Below, in pieces: positions 6,185 to 15,327 of a stretch of 23,201 bases of DNA; position 1 is the first letter of the stretch, and each line of letters begins with the position of its first letter. Source of the DNA: Mariprofundaceae bacterium (GTDB lineage Bacteria > Pseudomonadota > Zetaproteobacteria > Mariprofundales > Mariprofundaceae). The stretch lies in NCBI GenBank assembly GCA_030950825.1, contig JAUZQT010000050.1, positions 1 to 23,201 on the forward strand. Reading direction: 5' to 3'. The translations under genes were made by a program, and so were the position numbers. Below the pieces are notes generated by a model. That model saw nothing but the letters and a program-made list of their open reading frames with translations, was not told the DNA's origin and did not search any database.

Positions 6185-7588
6185 AGGCGATTCTCCAGCA
6201 ATTGTCATATTTCCAATGGCAATACTGGGTACAGCGATTGCACCAAACCATGTTAAATCATTGCCAATATGGGAAATATTGGCAAACATATCTTTCAAAT
6301 TTCCCGCAATCGTGAAGGCTTGTACAGGGCGCGATAACTTTCCGTTCTCAATCAAGAATCCAGAAGCTCCGCGCGAGTAATCTCCAGTCACCCCATTAAT
6401 GCCAAAGCCCATCAATTCTGTAATCAATATGCCATTCGAAATATCATGTAGTATGGCATCCAAATCTTCTGTGCCTGGCTGTAGAATAAGGTTGGATGTA
6501 CCAATGCCTGTATCACCCGTTAACCCTCGTCTGGCATGGCCTGTTGGTGTGGTGCCTAAGCGTTTGGCAGCATAACGGTCGGTTAAAAAGCCTGTCAGCT
6601 TACCTGCTTCAATGATATTGCGCGCTTGGCAGCGTGTGCCTTCACCATCAAACAAACGGTTGCCCATACCCTTTGCATGATCAGGTTCATCACTGATATG
6701 GATAAAATCAGGGAATATTTTTTCATTGACGGCATTATTTAGAAATGACCGTTTTTGCAATACGCTGCGCCCATTGATCGCTGATACGAGGTGGCTGAGT
6801 ATTGAGCTTGCAATGCGCGGCTCAAAAATAACGGTGGTATTGCGGCTATGAAGCCCCGATGCGCCCAATAGTCGCAAGGCTCGTTCAGCAGCTTCTTGGC
6901 CAATTTCGGAGGCTGGGCTTAGTTGCTTGGCTTGTCTGGCTTGTGTGTAGGCATAATCACGCTGCATGGATTCGCCTTCACCAGAAATGACCGAAATAGA
7001 AAGAGAGCTTGATGCGCGCTCATAAGATGCGATAAAACCATCCGATGCCGCATAAGCAATGGATGTTTCACCAAAACTGGCACTGGCACCCTCACTGTTG
7101 GATATTTTATCTGAATAGGCAAGCGCAGCGGCTTCGCATGAAAGTGCGGCATTTTTTGCCTGCTCGGTATTCCAGCCATGGTTTTGATGGGGGTATTTTT
7201 TCTGCCATGCGTCTAGCTCGAATGCGCTGGGATGCTCGGCACCTTCAGGTGGCATCGCATCAGGATCAGGCTCGGAAATTTTCGCCATTGTTAAAACTTG
7301 TTCGGCGAGTTTTTTTAAACCAGCTTCAGAGACATCGGATGTGCTTGCTGATGCAAAAGCTAGCCCTTTGTTTGTTTCAACAAAGGCACGCAGACCAACG
7401 CCGCGTGAATTTTCCCGCTCAATGGATTCAAGCGTTCCATGACGTATATCAACCGATTCGCCCGTATCAATCACTGAAAGAGCATCGGCATGCATTGCGC
7501 CTGCTTTTTTTGCCAGATCCAGCAGTTGTTTGGCAATGTCGCTCATACTTTTGGATGCTTTTGGGGAATGATTCATGGTATTACTCAC
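6170..7588 (-). CDS. pmbA: PmbA/TldE, partner subunit of TldD metalloprotease
   Basis: A 472-aa protein of the PmbA/TldE family, the non-catalytic partner that forms the TldD-TldE heterodimer. The complex cleaves small peptides and matures microcin- or RiPP-type substrates, and its loss affects gyrase-toxin sensitivity in E. coli. Family features seen are GVGLRAFV near the N-terminus, the central LLGASGLHSRNTTVIFEP, LTDRYAAKRLGTTPTGHARRG, and the C-terminal GVTGDYSRGASGFLIENGKL plus IGNMTIAGE. HExxxH is absent, as expected. The GTG start at 7586-7588 overlaps the tldD stop and is preceded by GGAGG at 7598-7602 with a 9-base gap, so GTG is preferred over the downstream ATG at 7576. The last six residues after IAGE are encoded partly by a repeat-like sequence. 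Confidence 0.92.
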   Translation of the reverse strand: MSNTMNHSPKASKSMSDIAKQLLDLAKKAGAMHADALSVIDTGESVDIRHGTLESIERENSRGVGLRAFVETNKGLAFASASTSDVSEAGLKKLAEQVLTMAKISEPDPDAMPPEGAEHPSAFELDAWQKKYPHQNHGWNTEQAKNAALSCEAAALAYSDKISNSEGASASFGETSIAYAASDGFIASYERASSSLSISVISGEGESMQRDYAYTQARQAKQLSPASEIGQEAAERALRLLGASGLHSRNTTVIFEPRIASSILSHLVSAINGRSVLQKRSFLNNAVNEKIFPDFIHISDEPDHAKGMGNRLFDGEGTRCQARNIIEAGKLTGFLTDRYAAKRLGTTPTGHARRGLTGDTGIGTSNLILQPGTEDLDAILHDISNGILITELMGFGINGVTGDYSRGASGFLIENGKLSRPVQAFTIAGNLKDMFANISHIGNDLTWFGAIAVPSIAIGNMTIAGESPINRV

Positions 7589-9000
7589 GCTTTTGTACCT
7601 CCAATGGTCAATTCATCCACACGAATAGTCGGCAGGCCTACCCCTACAGGCACTGATTGCCCACCTTTACCACAGGTTCCTACACCAGGGTCAAGCGCCA
7701 AATCATTACCAATCATGGAAACTTTTTGCAGCACTTCATGGCCCATGCCTGTTAAAGTCACCCCTTTCACAGGATATTGAATTTTACCATGCTTCACATA
7801 ATAGGCTTCAGATGTGGTAAAGACGAATTTTCCAGAGGTAATATCCACTTGTCCACCACCGAAATTTACGGCATAAATACCTTCATCCAATGATGCTAAA
7901 ATATCGTCGGGTTTATCTTGCCCAGCCAACATAAAGGTGTTGGTCATGCGCGGTTGCACAACATCGGCATACGATTCACGGCGACCATTTCCCGTTGGTG
8001 CAAGCCCCATCAAACGGGCATTTTGTTTGTCTTGCATGTAGGCCGTGAGTATACCATCTTCAATCAGTATATTGCGTTGGCTTATGGTGCCTTCATCATC
8101 AAAGTGAAGAGAACCACGGCGATCAGGGATCGTTCCATCATCAATGACGGTTACGCCTTTGGCGGCCACGCGTTGACCAAGTTTTCCAGAAAATACAGAT
8201 GTTCCTTTGCGATTAAAATCACCTTCCAAGCCATGGCCAATAGCCTCATGCAATAAAATTCCAGGCCAGCCAGAACCAAGGACAACGGGCATTGTGCCAG
8301 CTGGGGCAGCCTTTGCATCTAGGTTTAGTATGGCAATACGAACCGCTTCACGTGTTAAGCTCTCCGCTTCGTTGGTATCAATCAGGCGGGTAAGGTCAAA
8401 GCGGCCTCCGCCACCTGCGCCACCTGTTTCACGCTTGCCATTTTCTTCCACGACTACCGAGACATTCAAGCGAATAAGCGGGCGGCTATCGGATAGGTGG
8501 GCGCCATCCATACGAATAATATGAATCTGGGAAAATGATGCCGAGACACTGGCAAACACTTGTTGTACACGGCTATCCATGCTGCGAGCCAAGCTATCAA
8601 TATGTTCAAGTAAAGATTTGCGTTGCATCATGTCCATACGTTGCATGGGATTTTCAGTCGCATACAACTGATAGCTCTGTTTTAATGGTTGGATGGCCAG
8701 GGGTTGGCGATGCTGCCCATGGTTTGCAATGGAGCGGGCAGCCTTGGCAGCATCCATCAAGGCAGCAGTTTCAAAGCAATCAGTATAGGCATGGCCTGAT
8801 ACTTCGCCTTTGATCACGCGTGCGCCAATGCCTTGGGCAGTGCTGGCAGAGACGTGCTTTACCCGCCCTTCTTCCAAGGATAATGATTCGGAAATGCTGT
8901 GCTGCAAGTATAAATCGGCATCGTCGGCATCTGCGGGAATCATCGCATTTAGCATTTGTGTCAGTGTTTCAGGGGCAATGGGTAGTATGGATATGCTCAT
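7585..9000 (-). CDS. tldD: TldD, zinc metalloprotease catalytic subunit
   Basis: The catalytic partner of PmbA. A 471-aa protein when started at ATG 8998-9000; a TTG start at 9036 would add 12 non-conserved residues. The active-site helix HEAIGHGLEGD is at about residues 251-261, with His251 and His256 as zinc ligands and Glu252 as the catalytic acid/base. Other family blocks are FASVSASFSQIHIIRMDG, GGAGGGGRFDL, AAPAGTMPVVLGSGWPGILL, PDRRGSLHFDDEGT, MTNTFMLAG and the C-terminal SMIGNDLALDPGVGTCGKGGQSVPVGVGLPTIRV with its conserved Cys. Immediately upstream of and overlapping pmbA, which supports co-translation of the heterodimer. No strong Shine-Dalgarno sequence precedes the chosen ATG. Confidence 0.93.
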   Translation of the reverse strand: MSISILPIAPETLTQMLNAMIPADADDADLYLQHSISESLSLEEGRVKHVSASTAQGIGARVIKGEVSGHAYTDCFETAALMDAAKAARSIANHGQHRQPLAIQPLKQSYQLYATENPMQRMDMMQRKSLLEHIDSLARSMDSRVQQVFASVSASFSQIHIIRMDGAHLSDSRPLIRLNVSVVVEENGKRETGGAGGGGRFDLTRLIDTNEAESLTREAVRIAILNLDAKAAPAGTMPVVLGSGWPGILLHEAIGHGLEGDFNRKGTSVFSGKLGQRVAAKGVTVIDDGTIPDRRGSLHFDDEGTISQRNILIEDGILTAYMQDKQNARLMGLAPTGNGRRESYADVVQPRMTNTFMLAGQDKPDDILASLDEGIYAVNFGGGQVDITSGKFVFTTSEAYYVKHGKIQYPVKGVTLTGMGHEVLQKVSMIGNDLALDPGVGTCGKGGQSVPVGVGLPTIRVDELTIGGTKA

Positions 9001-9065
9001 GGGGGTGCATCTTGAAGTGCATGTTTGGCGGGTCAAGCTTTGTATCTGTGGGGAAGAGCAATGGC

Positions 9066-11909
9066 TTATTTTTTTTCACTGTCTAAGGGATATGATTTAT
9101 CAGCAGAAATGCCACTTGATATGGGCTTGTCATCTCCCTCAGCCATGCTTTCGAACGTAATATCATCCAACATATCAAAGTCAGAAAATGTAAGGTTTAA
9201 ACTTTCAATATCAATGCCACCCACCTCAGTGGGGGCACTGGTTTGTTCAATCTTTTCAAACTCAACAGCCATTATCTCTGAAGATTGAAGGGCTTCACCC
9301 ATGACTTCAAATTCCATGCTGCCCATCGCATTATATTCCGATGCTTTATCGATTGCCTTAAATTCCATATTACCCATCGCACTCGATTCCGATGTTTTAT
9401 CGATTGCTTCAAATTCAACATCAAGCATCTCTGAAGATTGAAGGGCTTCACCCATGACTTCAAATTCCATGCTGCCCATCGCATTAGATTCCGATGCTTT
9501 ATCGATTGCTTCAAATTCAATATCAAGCATCTCTGAAGATAGAAGTGCTTCATCACCCATGACCTCAAGTTTAACACTGTCTATAGCATTAGATTTAGGT
9601 GTTCTATTGCTTGTTTCCTGCTTGCCTTCTGCTGAAGAGTCGAGTGGCTTATCCATCACTTTAAATTCAATATCATCCAACGCCATCGGATCAAAGGTCT
9701 TATCGCTCTCTTTAATGTGAGGCAAGTGATTTGATGAGACTTTTTCAACAGGTGGTCGATGTTTTATATCTTGGGGTAAAAGAGCTTTATCTGCGTTAAG
9801 CTTACCAGTATCCTGCTTTACGACTTTGGATACTTGGGTCATTTGTAGAAATTTCAGTGCATCCCGTTCAGCAGGCGCAAGCGTTTCATTGGCTTCTATT
9901 AATTCATCATCGCTTGATTCTGCTCCATCATCTTGCAGGTCAAACTCCAGATCGTGCAAACTTAATGGGTCGGCCACCTCATTTGAATGTGTTTGCGCAA
10001 TATAAGATTCCTGCATGGCAGCATCCAACATCTCAGTGCCTTGTGTATCACTATTTTTTATATCAACATTTTGCAGCGGTGTATTTTGTAGCTGTGTATT
10101 TGGAAAAGGGGTAAACTCTGGAAGGTTTGTTGTATCGGCATCTTTTTCTTCTTCCGATTGACGCACGAAGTCGGGGATTTCCATAATCTGAGTAATTTCC
10201 ATCTTTAATTGCTCTAAACTTTTTTCTTCATCGGACGACAAATCCATTTCAAGCATATCATCATTGATTGGCTCACTTACCTTATGTGGCTTGTGCCCTT
10301 CTTTGGCGCTGTGAAAAAGGTCGCCGCTTCCTTCAATAACACCTGATTCATTAAGGGCATGCCACAAACTGATTGGCAAGCGATCGCACAATAAATTCCA
10401 CTTTGTTTCACTTAGAAAATCGCGTTTCTGACCAATAAACGCATCACGCTCACCTTCGCGACCTGTTTCATGATATAAACGTGCCTGCAAAGCACAAATT
10501 ACAAAGTGATCGCTATCTGTTTGGCTTAACTGCTCAAAAATACTCTCGGCAGCTTGGTAATTCTGATTGTCCAAGTGATTTTCAATATCATAAATTTTAT
10601 TTTCCAATAAATTTGTTGTTCGATCTTTTTTTCGTTTAGGCTGTACATCAACAATCTTTTTATTAGAGAACAAGCCCTTGGCTTCTAGCGCTTTATTGAT
10701 GGTTCCTCTGTAACGGCGATATAAATAAATACCGATAACAATAACATTGATAAAACACAGAAGTAAAAAGAACCACATCCAATAATGGATACCTATTTCT
10801 TGCTGAAGGGGTTGCTTGCGAACCAACGGCTGTTGTATTTTTAATGTCGCAATTTCTTCACCCATTTTACTAAGGTCATGGCGAATGGCGCGTAAATTTT
10901 GATCCATGGATTGCATCTGAGCATGATCTGCCATGCTTTGTTTGTATAGTTGATCCAACCTTTTTTCCAGCAATAAGGCATGTTTGCTCGGCGTGCTGTG
11001 ATTTTCTTTCACCACGGGATTCCCTGCTTTATCCCCCAATGATACTCGCCCTACATAATGTGCTGGATGATCCGTTTTTTCTATTACCTTTGATGCTGGG
11101 AGTTTTTCTTTAACGGTTACTTTTTTGACAGCTTTTTGTGGTTTTGGCTGACGCTTTTCGTATATGGTCGGCGGCTGTTTTAGTAATGCCTTTAATGCAG
11201 GCTCACGCGGCACTTCCAGCCATACGCCAGCCTTTAATTTGTTCATATCATGCTGTATAAAGGCATCGGGGTTAAGACGGTACAAAGCCAAAGCAATATC
11301 TTCTTTTAGCCACGTTGAATCACGGCGCAAACGATAGGCGATCACACTCAAACTTTCACCCGAATGGATAGGGCCGTAGCGCCATGTACGTGCCCAGCCT
11401 TGTTCTTCGGCTTCAATTGTTGGCTCTTTTTCGCTCTTGAGTGGAATTATATTGTTTTGCTGATTTTGCCTGGAAGCAGGCTTTCGAGGCTCCATGTTTT
11501 TTGCATCAAAGAATAATTGGATATGCTTATAATGTGTGTTGTGGCCAAGTCGCGCTTTCAATAATAATGACATCATGGGTGACTGAATAATATAAACTGA
11601 GCTTAACTCCAAATAAAGCTGCCCAGATTTTTCGCCTTTTTTGACACGTTTCACGGTCACCCGTAGTCCCGTTAAGTCGGTATAAGGCTTAAGGCCTACA
11701 CGGCGGTACTCAGTTTTTTTGGCAAATGTGATGCGTACATCATTAAAACTCTCACCCTTTGCTAAAAATAGTGGAACTTGCACGAGTAGCATATCATTAA
11801 GTTGGCTTTTTAATACAGGGGCACCAAAGCCTAGCGCCTGTACAGACACAGGCAGCCACAAAATAGCTAGGCTCAATAACAAAAAACTCCGAATTTTCTT
11901 TAAAACCAT
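9066..11909 (-). CDS. fimV: FimV-like polar/peptidoglycan-binding membrane protein
   Basis: A 947-aa protein starting at ATG 11907-11909 (AAGGG just upstream). Order of parts: signal peptide 1-26 (cleavage near VQA-LGFG); FimV N-terminal domain to about 140 (ALGFGAPVLKSQLND...LFFDAK); a LysM-like peptidoglycan-binding segment at about 175-235 (HSGESLSVIAYRLRRD, ALYRLNPDAFI, LKAGVWLEVP); a coiled coil near 320-365; one transmembrane helix near 377-400; a cytoplasmic region with a TPR-like stretch (NQNYQAAESIFEQLSQ); a long acidic low-complexity region; and seven 17-residue tandem units at 788-906. FimV proteins organise the cell pole, type IV pili and twitching. The usual conserved C-terminal FimV TPR domain is not evident; the repeats and a short D/E/S-rich tail occupy that end. 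Confidence 0.85.
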   Translation of the reverse strand: MVLKKIRSFLLLSLAILWLPVSVQALGFGAPVLKSQLNDMLLVQVPLFLAKGESFNDVRITFAKKTEYRRVGLKPYTDLTGLRVTVKRVKKGEKSGQLYLELSSVYIIQSPMMSLLLKARLGHNTHYKHIQLFFDAKNMEPRKPASRQNQQNNIIPLKSEKEPTIEAEEQGWARTWRYGPIHSGESLSVIAYRLRRDSTWLKEDIALALYRLNPDAFIQHDMNKLKAGVWLEVPREPALKALLKQPPTIYEKRQPKPQKAVKKVTVKEKLPASKVIEKTDHPAHYVGRVSLGDKAGNPVVKENHSTPSKHALLLEKRLDQLYKQSMADHAQMQSMDQNLRAIRHDLSKMGEEIATLKIQQPLVRKQPLQQEIGIHYWMWFFLLLCFINVIVIGIYLYRRYRGTINKALEAKGLFSNKKIVDVQPKRKKDRTTNLLENKIYDIENHLDNQNYQAAESIFEQLSQTDSDHFVICALQARLYHETGREGERDAFIGQKRDFLSETKWNLLCDRLPISLWHALNESGVIEGSGDLFHSAKEGHKPHKVSEPINDDMLEMDLSSDEEKSLEQLKMEITQIMEIPDFVRQSEEEKDADTTNLPEFTPFPNTQLQNTPLQNVDIKNSDTQGTEMLDAAMQESYIAQTHSNEVADPLSLHDLEFDLQDDGAESSDDELIEANETLAPAERDALKFLQMTQVSKVVKQDTGKLNADKALLPQDIKHRPPVEKVSSNHLPHIKESDKTFDPMALDDIEFKVMDKPLDSSAEGKQETSNRTPKSNAIDSVKLEVMGDEALLSSEMLDIEFEAIDKASESNAMGSMEFEVMGEALQSSEMLDVEFEAIDKTSESSAMGNMEFKAIDKASEYNAMGSMEFEVMGEALQSSEIMAVEFEKIEQTSAPTEVGGIDIESLNLTFSDFDMLDDITFESMAEGDDKPISSGISADKSYPLDSEKK
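9192..9548 (-). repeat. Seven 51-bp tandem units (17 residues each) in the fimV-like gene
   Basis: The units are contiguous and exactly 17 residues: ALLSSEMLDIEFEAIDK, ASESNAMGSMEFEVMGE, ALQSSEMLDVEFEAIDK, TSESSAMGNMEFKAIDK, ASEYNAMGSMEFEVMGE, ALQSSEIMAVEFEKIEQ and TSAPTEVGGIDIESLNL. The core is M-x-x-x-E-F-E. At DNA level a near-identical block recurs with a 153-bp period (three units, for example from 9280 and from 9433), showing recent duplication. The last unit is diverged. Confidence 0.9.
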
Positions 11910-11965
11910 ATACCCTTCAACATCAAATAAATTTTACACCTGCTTCATCAATTTATAGGGATCTG

Positions 11966-14626
11966 TTATAAGCTTTGCAATTTTGACTGAGCTATTTCCA
12001 GCTCAGACAGCTTACGTTCTCCCGCAGCCAAATCATCACGCACCTTGGCAACTATAGCCTTTGGCGCACTATCAACAAACTTAGGGTTGGATAAACGGCC
12101 CTTCAAACCATCTACGTCCTTGGTTGTTTTGGTGATATTTTTTTCAATACGCGCCAATTCTTCGTCCACATTCACCAAGCCTGCCAAAGGCAAAAAAACC
12201 TTGGCATCGGCCAGTGGCGCAACAGCTGCCTTCTCTACTTCGGCATCGGCAGGAAGCCATGTCAATGACTCCAGTTTTGCCAGACTCATCAATACCCGCT
12301 GTTGCCCCTCAAGCTCACTACGAACGACTTCAGAAACCGCAATGTGCGCCTCAATTTTCTTGCCTGGAGAAACATTCATCTCGCCACGAATCGAGCGAAT
12401 CGCATTGACCAAATCCATAACTCGGTGCATACGACTACTAGCCTCGTCATGATCAACATTGGCATCAGCATAGCCTATATTCCAGTCATCGGTAACTAGG
12501 CGTGCATCTTTACCGTGTAATTCTTGGAAAAGTGTCTCGGTAATAAATGGGCAAATCGGATGCAGTAGGCGTAACCAGCCATCCAACACTGTTAACATCA
12601 CAATTTGCGTTTCAAGCTTTGCAGCACCTTCATCTTTATAAAGAGAAACCTTGGCTGCTTCGACATACCAATCGCAATAGCTTCCCCATATAAAATTATA
12701 CAAGCTGCCTGCCGCCTCATTAAAGCGGTATTCCTGCAAGGCTTTTTCAACATCGAGTGTGGTTGCATGAAACTCGGAAAGCACCCAGCGGTTTACATCG
12801 TTTGTCGGTACAATGGATGCATCAGGCTTGGCATCACCACGATTCATAAATACAAAACGTGCCGCATTCCAGATTTTATTCATGAAGTTACGGTTTGATT
12901 CGATGCGTTTAATATCTAATTTCACATCACGGCCTGGTGTTGCCATATGTGCCAAGGTAAAGCGCAACGCATCGGCACCGTACAAGTCTATCATTTCTAG
13001 TGGGTCAACGACATTACCTTTTGACTTGGACATTTTCTGGCCTTGGGCATCACGAATCAGGGCATGAATATAAACATCCTTAAAGGGCACCTTATCGGTG
13101 AACTTTTTACCCATCATAATCATGCGGGCAACCCAGAAAAAGATAATATCAAAACCTGTAACCAGCACATTCGTGGAATAAAATTTTTCCATTTCAGCGC
13201 TATTGGTAGGCCAGTCAAGCGTCGAAAAAGGCCATAGCCCCGATGAAAACCATGTATCAAGCACATCGTCATCTTGCCTGACACTTTTTGAGCCGCAGCC
13301 GCCACAGCAATCGACGTTATTCATGGACACTGTAATATGGTCGCAATTGGCACAATACCAAGCTGGAATACGATGCCCCCACCATAGTTGCCGCGAAATA
13401 CACCAATCCTGAATATTGCGCATCCATTCAAAATATGTTTTTTCCCAATGCTGTGGCACAAAGCGAATATCACCGTCTTCCACTGCTTTGATGGCTGGAT
13501 CTGCCAAATCCTGAATGGCAACATACCATTGATCGGTTAAGTATGGCTCAATCACGGCATGCGAACGATCACCACGCCCGACTTTATGCGCGTGCTCTTC
13601 AACCTTGTACAGTAGACCTTCGGCTTCCAAATCAGCAATAATATGCTCTCGTGCTTCGTAGCGATCCAAACCAATATATTGTTCTGGAATAAAATATTCA
13701 TTGTTGATGTGGGCAGTATTGGTGAAAATATTGCGCATGGGTAAATTATGGCGTTTGCCGACTTCGTAATCGTTGAAATCATGGGCAGGCGTAATTTTCA
13801 CACAGCCTGTACCAAATTCAGGATCAACATAGTCATCGGCAATCACTGGAATGGTGCGATTACAAAGTGGCAGCATCAGTTCTTTGCCAATCAGATGTTT
13901 ATAGCGCTCATCATCAGGATGAACGGCCACTGCGCCATCACCCAGTAATGTTTCAGGGCGTGTTGTTGCCACAATTACATGGTTATCGGAACCAGTGGCG
14001 TTTACTCCAGCAGCAGGGTATTGAATATGCCAGAAATGCCCCGCTTCTTCTTCATGCACAACTTCCAAATCAGAGACCGCAGTTTCCAGTACTGGATCCC
14101 AGTTTACCAAGCGCTTACCACGATAAATCAGCCCTTCTTCAAACAAACGTACAAACACTTTACGTACCGCATTGGATGAATTTTCATCCATGGTGAATCG
14201 TTCTCGTGACCAGTCCAGAGAAAAACCAAGGCGTTGCATTTGCCCCAAAATCATGCCGCCAGACTCGGCTTTCCAGTCCCAAACTTTTTCAATAAAGGCT
14301 TCGCGCCCTAAATCTCTTCTATGGACACCTTGCGCATTGAGTTGACGCTCAACCACCATTTGTGTGGCAATACCAGCATGATCCAAGCCTAGTTGCCAAA
14401 GTACTGACTTGCCTTTCATGCGCTGCCAGCGAATCAAAATATCCTGAATGGTGCCAGAAAAAGCATGCCCCATGTGCAGGCTTCCTGTGACATTCGGTGG
14501 CGGCAAAGTAATGCTATAATGCTCTGTGGCATCTTCTTTCGGTTTGAATGCATCCGAATTTAGCCATTGCTCATTCTTTTCAGGCTCCATTGCCTGTGGG
14601 TTATAGCTTGTATCCAATATGCTCAT
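11966..14626 (-). CDS. valS: Valyl-tRNA synthetase
   Basis: An 886-aa class I aminoacyl-tRNA synthetase that charges tRNA-Val. The HIGH-type signature LPPPNVTGSLHMGHAF (HMGH at 51-54) and the KMSKS loop KMSKSKGN at about 531-538 form the ATP site. The CP1 editing domain lies between them (WDPVLETAVSDLEV, ATTRPETLLGD, DFNDYEVGKRHNLP). A zinc-ribbon-like segment with CANC and CCGGC precedes DDVLDTWFSSGLWPFSTL. The C-terminal 70 residues are the expected coiled-coil arm (DEELARIEKNITKTTKD). Shorter than E. coli ValS (951 aa), nearer the alphaproteobacterial/Bacillus form. It starts 6 bp after the stop of the PopZ-like gene, so the two are almost certainly co-transcribed. No strong ribosome site is visible; coupling may serve. 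Confidence 0.98.
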   Translation of the reverse strand: MSILDTSYNPQAMEPEKNEQWLNSDAFKPKEDATEHYSITLPPPNVTGSLHMGHAFSGTIQDILIRWQRMKGKSVLWQLGLDHAGIATQMVVERQLNAQGVHRRDLGREAFIEKVWDWKAESGGMILGQMQRLGFSLDWSRERFTMDENSSNAVRKVFVRLFEEGLIYRGKRLVNWDPVLETAVSDLEVVHEEEAGHFWHIQYPAAGVNATGSDNHVIVATTRPETLLGDGAVAVHPDDERYKHLIGKELMLPLCNRTIPVIADDYVDPEFGTGCVKITPAHDFNDYEVGKRHNLPMRNIFTNTAHINNEYFIPEQYIGLDRYEAREHIIADLEAEGLLYKVEEHAHKVGRGDRSHAVIEPYLTDQWYVAIQDLADPAIKAVEDGDIRFVPQHWEKTYFEWMRNIQDWCISRQLWWGHRIPAWYCANCDHITVSMNNVDCCGGCGSKSVRQDDDVLDTWFSSGLWPFSTLDWPTNSAEMEKFYSTNVLVTGFDIIFFWVARMIMMGKKFTDKVPFKDVYIHALIRDAQGQKMSKSKGNVVDPLEMIDLYGADALRFTLAHMATPGRDVKLDIKRIESNRNFMNKIWNAARFVFMNRGDAKPDASIVPTNDVNRWVLSEFHATTLDVEKALQEYRFNEAAGSLYNFIWGSYCDWYVEAAKVSLYKDEGAAKLETQIVMLTVLDGWLRLLHPICPFITETLFQELHGKDARLVTDDWNIGYADANVDHDEASSRMHRVMDLVNAIRSIRGEMNVSPGKKIEAHIAVSEVVRSELEGQQRVLMSLAKLESLTWLPADAEVEKAAVAPLADAKVFLPLAGLVNVDEELARIEKNITKTTKDVDGLKGRLSNPKFVDSAPKAIVAKVRDDLAAGERKLSELEIAQSKLQSL

Positions 14627-14632
14627 GGTGAC

Positions 14633-15271
14633 TCATTGATGACGTTTTTTTGTTTTTTTGGTAGATGGTTGCATCACAGATAAATGCGCATGCAAGGATT
14701 GATGAATTAATTTGGGCAAGTTTTTTTGTAGGTGGTTTGATATATCCCGCGATACCAATGCTAAAAGGTGTTCAATATCTTTTTTTTGTAAGTGTACTAC
14801 AGGTTCACTGGCTGTGATAGCTTGCATAGGTTTGGCTGCTTTGTTTGTGTTTTCAGGAAGCTTTCTTTCCAGTGGTTGCTTTTGAGTGCCTTCTACAAGC
14901 ATCTCTTTTGTTAACAGTAATCTGGCGGCTCTGCCAGCATGCGCCTGCTCTACATGTACTTGATCTTCGCGCCCCGTTTTTGTATCAGCTAATGCAGGAT
15001 TTGTCGTTGGATGCTTGCTTTTCTTATCATGCTTATTGCTCTTTTTTACCATATTCTTATGCGCTTTTGTCGCGCTGATTGGCTTTTGACTCGGCGGACT
15101 TGGCTCTAAAATTTTAGGTTCAACTGATTTAGCCTTAACAGTTTTAACGGCAATGTTTTTATTTTCAATAACTTCTGGTTTAGCAGGCGCAACGTCGTTG
15201 TAATTATTTCCTTCGCGCAACAATGCGTCCAAGCTTGCAAGAATTTCATCTATATCACGGCTTTCACTCAT
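14633..15271 (-). CDS. PopZ/DUF2497-like protein (putative polar organiser)
   Basis: A 212-aa protein with a short N-terminal helix (MSESRDIDEILASLDALLREG), about 120 residues of K/P/A-rich, probably disordered linker, then a C-terminal helical part (KKDIEHLLALVSRDISNHLQKN and LPKLIHQSLHAHLSVM) ending in a basic tail. DUF2497/PopZ proteins have this layout: an N-terminal 'EPSMEEILASIRRII'-type helix, an intrinsically disordered linker and C-terminal oligomerisation helices with an 'ENLPxLVExLV' motif. The LQKNLPKLIHQSL segment here fits. From memory, popZ lies next to valS in alphaproteobacteria, the same position as here. The linker is basic rather than acidic, unlike Caulobacter PopZ, so behaviour as a condensate former is only an inference. 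Otherwise a protein of unknown function. Confidence 0.5.
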   Translation of the reverse strand: MSESRDIDEILASLDALLREGNNYNDVAPAKPEVIENKNIAVKTVKAKSVEPKILEPSPPSQKPISATKAHKNMVKKSNKHDKKSKHPTTNPALADTKTGREDQVHVEQAHAGRAARLLLTKEMLVEGTQKQPLERKLPENTNKAAKPMQAITASEPVVHLQKKDIEHLLALVSRDISNHLQKNLPKLIHQSLHAHLSVMQPSTKKTKKRHQ

Positions 15272-15327
15272 CGCGACATAGTAAGCCAGCTTGCCATTGA
15301 GCGCAAAAGCATCTTGTGATGAGTGTG

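Noticed and set aside
7045..7656. A 203-aa plus-strand frame opposite pmbA.
   Set aside because: The product is H/Q/R-rich with no family features, and the minus strand carries well-conserved PmbA motifs.
9454..9720. Plus-strand frames opposite the fimV-like repeats, with repetitive S/I/L-rich products.
   Set aside because: They mirror the tandem repeats of the real minus-strand gene. The opposite strand is strongly supported by FimV homology and operon context.
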